Source of the DNA: an uncultured bacterium
GTDB taxonomy: Bacteria > Patescibacteriota > CALEFQ01
NCBI GenBank assembly: GCA_937877125.1
Contig: CALEFQ010000089.1
Span: forward strand, 1 to 11,302
Length of the DNA: 11,302 bases
Direction: 5' to 3'
Shown in pieces: positions 6,294-11,302 of this stretch; positions within the stretch are counted from its first letter, which is position 1; every line of letters starts with the position of its first letter. The notes under the pieces are model-generated. The model had not been told where the DNA came from. It saw only the letters and a program-made list of their open reading frames with translations, and did no database searches. A program made the translations under genes and the position numbers.

Positions 6294-7277
6294 TTAGGCC
6301 GCGGAGATCTTGTCCGACGGGCTTTTGCTCAAATTTTCGCTCCACTTGCCGCAGCGGTCGCCCCAGCGGGCGATAACTTTACCGCTCTCGCGGAATTCCA
6401 CCACCTCGCATTTGTTGGCGCAGTCCATGCACTGGAAAGCCGTGGTTTTGAAATCTGTCTGGGCGATATTGAACCCCTTGAACTTAGTCTTGGCCGGCTG
6501 CGCTTCTTGCGCCAGGATAGCCGCCCCGATCGCACCCATCACATCGAAGTGCTTAGGTATCGTGACTCTTTTTTGCAGGGCCTTCTCGAATTCTGACTTA
6601 ATCCCTTTGTTGGCGGCCACGCCCCCCTGGAACACAATCGGCTCCTGAATGTCCTTCCCCTTGGCCACGTTATTAAGATAATTGCGCACCAGCGCTTCGC
6701 ACAAGCCGCGGATAATATCTTCCCGGCTCGCTCCGGTTTGCTGCTTGTGGATCATGTCTGATTCGGCAAACACCGTGCACCGGCCGGCAATATTGACGTT
6801 CGTCTTTGATTGCAGGGCCAGATCGCCAAAATTCTCGATTTTGATCCCTAGCCGACCGCACTGCTGATCCAAAAAAGAACCAGTGCCGGCGGCGCAAACG
6901 GTATTCATGGCAAAATCCGTCACGACCCCGTCGCGCAAAATAATAATCTTCGAATCCTGTCCGCCAATTTCCAACACGGTTTTGACGCCCGGAATTTCCT
7001 GGGCCGCCGCCACCGCGTGCGCCGTAATCTCGTTTTTGACGACATCGGCACCAACCAAAACTCCGGCCAGATTGCGGCCGCTTCCAGTAGTTCCTACGCC
7101 AGCCACCTCACAATCTTTCAGCTTGGGCTCAATCTCGGCGATCCCTTTTTTGACCGCCTCAATCGGCTGGCCGTGAGTGCGGATATAAGTCTTAGCCAGC
7201 AGGTGCCCGGCTTCGTCCAGGGCAATGACATTACAGCTGACCGAACCGACATCAACTCCTAAATAAACTTTTTTCAT
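6294..7277 (-). CDS. ATP-dependent iron-sulfur activase, BadF/BadG/BcrA/HgdC family (COG1924)
   Basis: An ASKHA-fold ATPase that in characterised relatives (HgdC of 2-hydroxyglutaryl-CoA dehydratase, BcrAD, DCCP reductase) is a homodimer with a shared [4Fe-4S] cluster. It transfers an electron at very low potential to its partner upon ATP hydrolysis. Visible signatures are GVDVGSVSCNVIALD (7-21, phosphate 1), the GTTGSGR motif (62-68), EIGGQDSK (103-110, phosphate 2), and the two cluster cysteines Cys128 (NTVCAAGTGSFLD) and Cys167 (AGRCTVFAESDMIH). FQGGVAAN (216-223) is the adenosine segment. After about residue 265 comes an extra tail with CXXCXXXC (283, 286, 290) and Cys309 in a GDRCGKW context, as found at the activase to DUF2229 junction of the large fused proteins. 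The ATG at 7277 lies 3 bases after the previous gene. Physiological substrate unknown. Confidence 0.93.
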   Translation of the reverse strand: MKKVYLGVDVGSVSCNVIALDEAGHLLAKTYIRTHGQPIEAVKKGIAEIEPKLKDCEVAGVGTTGSGRNLAGVLVGADVVKNEITAHAVAAAQEIPGVKTVLEIGGQDSKIIILRDGVVTDFAMNTVCAAGTGSFLDQQCGRLGIKIENFGDLALQSKTNVNIAGRCTVFAESDMIHKQQTGASREDIIRGLCEALVRNYLNNVAKGKDIQEPIVFQGGVAANKGIKSEFEKALQKRVTIPKHFDVMGAIGAAILAQEAQPAKTKFKGFNIAQTDFKTTAFQCMDCANKCEVVEFRESGKVIARWGDRCGKWSENLSKSPSDKISAA

Positions 7278-7280
7278 AAA

Positions 7281-8372
7281 TTACTTTTTAAGCTCTTGGC
7301 GTCTTAATAAATCGGCAAAAGCTTCCAATCGCGTTTGGTAAGCGGTATCGGAAGCATGGGTATCGCGCATATAGTGGATGATCGGCACGCGAAAATCTCG
7401 GGCGATCCGGTCGAGAATCGGCTTGAACATAATATCCGGCATACAGCCGAACGATTGGAAATGCACAATGCCTTTGGCGCCGCGCTCCAGTTGATCGACA
7501 ATCTCGCCGATGCCGACGTCGAAATAAGAACCCGGGATAGATTTTAGGTATTTTTGGGATTTCTTCTGGTACCGGCGAAAGCGACGGTGATAATACCCGC
7601 CGGGCCAGATCTTGTTGCCTCCCATGAAAAGCAGGGAAAACGACTGAGGCTGCTCGACGGCCACGCCCAGCCGGTTCAATTTTCTGATAGTATCAAAATT
7701 GAAAAACGGTTCATGGATTTTGAATAGATCACCGGCCAGAGCCACCTTGATCACTAGCCTAGTCTGACCCAGCTTGATCCGACCGAAATCATTTTTAGCC
7801 CGGCCCAGAATCTCTTTGGCTTGGCGCCAACGCCGGACCTTTTCCAGTTCCCTTAACCAGCGCGACAACCAGGCATCGACGCTGCCGGCGACAACTTCGC
7901 GCGGGCGAGCCTGATTAGCCAAATCGTTGAGACGATCCGTCGCATCCAGCGTCGCGCTATAAACCAATATGCCCATAAGCATTTTCGGGTAAGACGGCCC
8001 GCCCATGATTTTTTTAAGGATCTGGAATGATTTCTTGGCGCCGTAGCCGCTCCAGCTGTAAACCGTGAACTCGGGATAGCCTTCCCGGCGGACTATTTTC
8101 TGGATTCCTTCCCACAAGTCCAGATAGCGGCAGGCTCGAATATTACGGATCCCGTGCACAAAAAAGGCATTGATCTTGCGCCGGGCCAGCTCGCGGCAGA
8201 AACCGAGATAAATCTTAAAAGGCAAACAGGCGTATTCGGGCGATTTGGCTTCACCCCAGGTCAGCATTTCTTCCGTCAGCGGCGGCAAATCAGAAAATTT
8301 CTGACCGAAATATTGAAACATCGCCCGCATCGCCAGGTATTCGTTCAAAGCCGGATAAGACGCGTAAGTCAT
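7281..8372 (-). CDS. COG3581-type BcrC/BadD/HgdB-like cysteine protein
   Basis: A 363-residue partner protein of the activase, matching what I know of the COG3581 family. It opens with a family-like start (YPALNEYLAMRAMF), then SPEYACLPFKIYLG (44-57), close to the family's usual SPEFACLPFK. A segment at 74-84 (GIRNIRACRYL) corresponds to the family's G-CGPCR region but keeps only one cysteine. The GDLFKIHEPFFNF block (214-226) equals the usual GE-Y-R-EPF-N block, and a C-terminal HgdB-like half has FQSFGCMPDIMFKPIL (305-320). Candidate cluster ligands are Cys49, Cys81 and Cys310; Cys59 is extra. The usual DE-TGEAG motif near the end is replaced by DTHASDTAYQTR. It starts 4 bases after the COG3580 gene without a ribosome-binding motif. 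Probably accepts electrons from the activase; the reaction is unknown. Confidence 0.85.
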   Translation of the reverse strand: MTYASYPALNEYLAMRAMFQYFGQKFSDLPPLTEEMLTWGEAKSPEYACLPFKIYLGFCRELARRKINAFFVHGIRNIRACRYLDLWEGIQKIVRREGYPEFTVYSWSGYGAKKSFQILKKIMGGPSYPKMLMGILVYSATLDATDRLNDLANQARPREVVAGSVDAWLSRWLRELEKVRRWRQAKEILGRAKNDFGRIKLGQTRLVIKVALAGDLFKIHEPFFNFDTIRKLNRLGVAVEQPQSFSLLFMGGNKIWPGGYYHRRFRRYQKKSQKYLKSIPGSYFDVGIGEIVDQLERGAKGIVHFQSFGCMPDIMFKPILDRIARDFRVPIIHYMRDTHASDTAYQTRLEAFADLLRRQELKK

Positions 8373-8376
8373 ATGA

Positions 8377-9333
8377 TTATTTCAGCATGTCAATAAAAGC
8401 ATCCAACCGGGTGGTCAAACCAGCCTCCCCCGTGGACTCATCGATGGAAATGATCGCGACGGGTTTGCGCCGGCGCAAATCGGCGATGACCGTTTCTTCC
8501 ACCATAAAATCAGGGCCGCAGTTGAAAGGGATCAAATAAATTATCCCGGCGATATCCGGTCGCTGACCGAAATGCCGTAGCGCTCCGTATTCCTCATTAG
8601 TCAAATACCAGTGGGATTGAGAGTGAAACGGCAGCTGTCGGAAATTGAGACGCAGTTCTTCCGGATCAATCATCTCCAGGGTCTGCACCCGGTAGCCGCG
8701 CTGATTTATCTTTTTGATTAGTTCCAGGTTGGCCGACTCATCATAAACAATATACGGGCGCCCGACCAGAGCCATTTTTTGAGGCAGATCCCCCGTATTG
8801 ACTTTTTTCTTTTCCAGGATTTCCAGCGGTGTGCGGTTGTTTTTGGTGCGCTCGGCGAGAAATAATTGGTACGACGCCAGCGCCTGATCAAAAGCGTGCC
8901 GGACCACTTCCCGGTTTTTCCCTAGCTGCCGGCCAAAATCTAACCAGGGTCCGTCGACGATTTGATTATCATGGAAAGACATGACCGGACGCAAAATCTT
9001 AAGATCGGGGAACTCCGCCTCCATGACATCCGGCATGCCCACGAAATAGGGGCAGAAGTAAGTAGACGTCCCATAAGTCCCCGCTCCCCAACTACATTCA
9101 TCCATCTGCGGCAAGAGAACAAAGTCGACCCGGCCGCGTAAATCTAAAATATGGCCATACATCACTTTCATCGGCAAACACAACTCGCTATTGGCGACTT
9201 TCAGGCCGGCGGCTAAAAGATTTCGGTTAGTCGGCGCGGAAACAACCACGTCAAAACCGAGCGTCTCCAGAAACGTTTTCCAAAAAGGATAGTAAAGATA
9301 ATATAGGCCCGCGCGCGGGATCCCAATCGTCAT
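8377..9333 (-). CDS. COG3580-type (DUF2229) activase-associated cysteine protein
   Basis: A 318-residue protein of the DUF2229/COG3580 family. The N-terminal half carries the family start MTIGIPRAGLYYLYYPFWKT (1-20), PTN (35-37) and ANSELCLPMKVMYGHILDL (47-65). Cysteines 80 and 94 lie in the middle, the latter in a family-like TYFCPYFVGMPD. The C-terminal half has an HgdB-like end: IPFNCGPDFMVEE (268-280) and the well-kept DESTGEAGLTTRLDAFIDML (298-317). Likely cluster cysteines are 52, 80, 94 and 272. In many anaerobes this unit is fused between the activase and the COG3581 unit; here it is free. The ATG at 9333 starts right at the family's conserved N-terminus. An in-frame TTG at 9366 would add 11 residues translated from a stable hairpin, so I reject it. 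Confidence 0.88.
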   Translation of the reverse strand: MTIGIPRAGLYYLYYPFWKTFLETLGFDVVVSAPTNRNLLAAGLKVANSELCLPMKVMYGHILDLRGRVDFVLLPQMDECSWGAGTYGTSTYFCPYFVGMPDVMEAEFPDLKILRPVMSFHDNQIVDGPWLDFGRQLGKNREVVRHAFDQALASYQLFLAERTKNNRTPLEILEKKKVNTGDLPQKMALVGRPYIVYDESANLELIKKINQRGYRVQTLEMIDPEELRLNFRQLPFHSQSHWYLTNEEYGALRHFGQRPDIAGIIYLIPFNCGPDFMVEETVIADLRRRKPVAIISIDESTGEAGLTTRLDAFIDMLK

Positions 9334-9348
9334 ACGATAAATGCCGAA

Positions 9349-9375
9349 CGGCCCTGCCTGCTCCAAGCAGGGCCG
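9349..9375 (-). terminator. GC-rich hairpin between dnaK and the activase module, partial terminator or attenuator
   Basis: CGGCCCTGC and GCAGGGCCG form a perfect 9-bp stem with a 9-base loop. On the minus strand the sequence after the stem is TTCGGCATTTATC, with no real T run, so full termination is doubtful. A smaller TTAAG/CTTAA hairpin (9382-9398) precedes it, next to the dnaK stop. The pair may reduce read-through or define the dnaK mRNA 3' end by processing, allowing dnaK to be made in excess over the downstream genes. Confidence 0.5.
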
Positions 9376-9400
9376 CGATAATTAAGACTGCCGCTTAAAA

Positions 9401-11293
9401 TTATTTTTTCCGGTCATCTTTAACCTTGCCCTCAACCGGCTCATCCTTGCCCGCTTTGCCGGCCGAAGCGCCCGGGGCGGATGAAGACTGGGCCGCCTGG
9501 TACATTTGCGTGCCGACCTTCTGGATTTCCGCCGATAGTTCTTCCGCCGCTTTCTTGATCTTGGCCAGATCATCGCTGTCTTTAACTTTTTTCAGAGCCT
9601 CGACTTTTTCCTGGACCGATTTCTTCACCTTGTCATCGACCTTGGTACCGGCATCTTTCAAGACTTTCTCCGTCTGGAAAACCAAGGACTCTGCCTTGTT
9701 CTTCTCTTCAATCAATTCGCGCTTCTTTTTGTCTTCGCCGGCGTGCACCTCGGCGTCTTTCCGCATTTTTTCAATTTCCGCGTCGGTCAATCCGGAAGAA
9801 GCGGTAATCGTGATGTGTTGTTTTTTGTTAGTGGCCTTATCCAGAGCGGAAACATTGAGGATCCCGTTGGCGTCAATATCGAATTTGACTTCGACTTGAG
9901 GCACCCCCCGCGGCGCCGGCGGAATGCCGTCCAGGATAAACCGGCCCAGCGATTTGCAATCAGCCGCCATCGGGCGTTCCCCTTGCAGCACGTTGATTTC
10001 GACCGAGGGCTGGTTGTCGGAAGCCGTGGAAAAAATTTGTGTTTTTGACGTGGGAATAGTGGTGTTTTTACCAATCAAGGTGGTATTCACCCGGCCCAAG
10101 GTTTCGATTCCAAGCGACAGCGGCGTCACATCCAACAACAAAACGTCCTTAACGTCTCCCTGCATCACGCCTCCCTGCAGCGCCGCGCCCAGGGCAACTA
10201 CTTCGTCGGGATTAATCGACTTGTTCGGCTCTTTGCCGAAAAATTCTTTGACAATCTGCTGGATTTTCGGCATCCGTGTCTGCCCACCGACCAGCACCAC
10301 CTCGTCGATTTGACTTTTATCCATTTTGGATTCTTCCAGGGCCCTTTTCAAGGGCTCCATGGTTTTTTCCACCAAATCAGCCACCAGCTCTTCCAGTTTG
10401 GCCCGAGTCAGTTTCATGTTCAAGTGTTTGGGACCGGAGGCGTCAACCGTGATAAACGGCTGATTAATCTCCGTTTCGTTCGTCGAAGATAGTTCGCACT
10501 TAGCTTTTTCCGCCGCCTCTTTGACCCGCTGCAAGGCTTGCTGGTCTTTTTTAAGGTCAATGCCCTGGTCTTTTTTGAATTCTTCCAAAATCCAATCCAT
10601 GATACGTTGGTCAAAATCATCGCCGCCCAGATGAGTGTCGCCAGTGGAAGCCTTGACCTCAACGGTATCATCGCCCACTTCCAAAACCGAAACATCAAAA
10701 GTGCCGCCGCCCAGATCGTAAATCACGATCTTTTCGTTTTTCTTCTTATCAAAACCGTAAGCCAGCGCCGCCGCGGTCGGTTCATTGATAATTCTTTTCA
10801 CGTCAAAACCAGCGATTTTTCCGGCATCCTTGGTTGCCTGACGCTGGGAATCGTCGAAATAGGCCGGCACGGTGATGATCGCCTCTTTGATGTTGCCGCC
10901 CAATTTTGCTTCCGCGTCAGCTTTGAGTTTCTGCAAGACCATCGCCGAAATTTCCGGCGGCGTGTACCACTTGTCACCCATCTTGATTTCGACGCTGTTA
11001 TCGCGTCCTTCCCGAATTTCAAAAGGCATCAACGCTTTGTCGCGCTGGACTTCCGGATCAGAAAAACGGCGCCCGATAAAGCGCTTAGCGCTAAAGATAG
11101 TGTTTTCCGGATTCATGGCCGCTTGGCGCTTGGCCACTAGGCCGACCAGACGCTCGCCGGACTTGCTTACGGCCACAACTGACGGCGTTGTCCGATTGCC
11201 TTCTTTGTTTTCGACAATCTTGGAATTACCGCCTTCCACGACTGACATCGCTGAAAAAGTTGTTCCCAAATCGATTCCGAGAATTTTTGACAT
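9401..11293 (-). CDS. dnaK: Chaperone protein DnaK (Hsp70)
   Basis: The central ATP-driven cytoplasmic chaperone. The complete 630-residue protein shows the nucleotide-binding domain (1-383) with [11 protein letters not shown] (6-16), [19 protein letters not shown] (140-158), [12 protein letters not shown] (169-180), [15 protein letters not shown] (193-207), [11 protein letters not shown] (218-228) around the autophosphorylated Thr, and [14 protein letters not shown] (332-345). The interdomain linker is [15 protein letters not shown] (384-398). The substrate-binding beta domain (about 399-505) and the helical lid (about 506-600) follow, with an Ala/Ser/Gly-rich disordered tail ending in a Lys/Asp stretch. 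Length is typical of bacterial DnaK. The ATG at 11293 begins at the family N-terminus. Only nine bases of upstream sequence are present, so promoter, CIRCE element and any grpE or hrcA neighbour cannot be judged. It is the first visible gene of the minus-strand cluster. Confidence 0.99.
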   Translation of the reverse strand: MSKILGIDLGTTFSAMSVVEGGNSKIVENKEGNRTTPSVVAVSKSGERLVGLVAKRQAAMNPENTIFSAKRFIGRRFSDPEVQRDKALMPFEIREGRDNSVEIKMGDKWYTPPEISAMVLQKLKADAEAKLGGNIKEAIITVPAYFDDSQRQATKDAGKIAGFDVKRIINEPTAAALAYGFDKKKNEKIVIYDLGGGTFDVSVLEVGDDTVEVKASTGDTHLGGDDFDQRIMDWILEEFKKDQGIDLKKDQQALQRVKEAAEKAKCELSSTNETEINQPFITVDASGPKHLNMKLTRAKLEELVADLVEKTMEPLKRALEESKMDKSQIDEVVLVGGQTRMPKIQQIVKEFFGKEPNKSINPDEVVALGAALQGGVMQGDVKDVLLLDVTPLSLGIETLGRVNTTLIGKNTTIPTSKTQIFSTASDNQPSVEINVLQGERPMAADCKSLGRFILDGIPPAPRGVPQVEVKFDIDANGILNVSALDKATNKKQHITITASSGLTDAEIEKMRKDAEVHAGEDKKKRELIEEKNKAESLVFQTEKVLKDAGTKVDDKVKKSVQEKVEALKKVKDSDDLAKIKKAAEELSAEIQKVGTQMYQAAQSSSAPGASAGKAGKDEPVEGKVKDDRKK

Positions 11294-11302
11294 GGTATTT
11301 AC

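Noticed and set aside
6280..6345. GTG start for the PDZ-less protease, overlapping the activase gene
   Set aside because: It overlaps the activase coding end by 52 bases; the ATG at 6279 follows the activase stop and directly precedes the membrane anchor. It cannot be fully excluded.
9334..9366. TTG start for the COG3580 gene, adding 11 residues
   Set aside because: The extension is translated from the arm and flank of a stable hairpin, and the ATG at 9333 coincides with the conserved family N-terminus.
10538..11140. 200-codon open frame on the plus strand inside dnaK
   Set aside because: It is fully antisense to the conserved dnaK nucleotide-binding domain, and no domain or start signal is recognisable.
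11294..11302. CIRCE or heat-shock promoter of dnaK
   Set aside because: Only nine bases upstream of the dnaK start are present, so no statement is possible.
1..11302. CRISPR array, insertion sequence or rRNA
   Set aside because: No regularly spaced direct repeats, transposase motifs or rRNA-like sequence were seen by eye on either strand.

Overview
The window looks like bacterial chromosome from a small-genome, probably fermentative or anaerobic lineage. A member of the Candidate Phyla Radiation (Patescibacteria) is my best guess, from compact genes, single-span membrane-anchored HtrA proteases, gene starts with almost no Shine-Dalgarno signal, orphan membrane proteins and a Bro-N protein of a type I remember from such genomes. 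This is inference; no marker in the window settles the phylum.

Right part, 3167-11293: seven genes, all on the minus strand and tightly spaced. In transcription order they are dnaK; a COG3580-type (DUF2229) protein; a COG3581-type (BcrC/BadD/HgdB-like) protein; a COG1924-type ATP-dependent activase (HgdC/BadF family); a membrane-anchored trypsin-like protease without PDZ; a membrane-anchored HtrA/DegP protease with PDZ; and dnaJ. Gaps are 67, 4, 3, 14, 50 and 6 bases. The two halves of the Hsp70 machine thus bracket a complete three-part 'activase plus cysteine-protein' module and two envelope quality-control proteases. The activase module is usually an electron-transfer device: ATP hydrolysis by an iron-sulfur ASKHA protein pushes low-potential electrons onto the cysteine-rich partner. 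No dedicated dehydratase substrate genes are visible, so its substrate is unknown. This cluster is the most interesting part of the window.

Middle part, 2047-3166: a plus-strand gene for an orphan N-terminally anchored protein with a Trp-rich, two-cysteine C-terminal tail. It has its own promoter, a roughly 100-base leader with two hairpins, and a terminator. It converges on dnaJ across two stacked terminators. Divergent from it on the minus strand is a polytopic membrane protein with a near-consensus sigma-70-type promoter.

Left part, 1-1512: tRNA-Ala(GGC) on the minus strand with encoded CCA, followed by 298 bases that hold an 18-base perfect palindrome, a nested inverted-repeat structure around a terminator-like hairpin, and a short copy of the tRNA 3' end. 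Beyond this lies a Bro-N/DinD-like gene of the kind carried by phage and mobile elements. The arrangement suggests, but does not prove, an old integration next to the tRNA.
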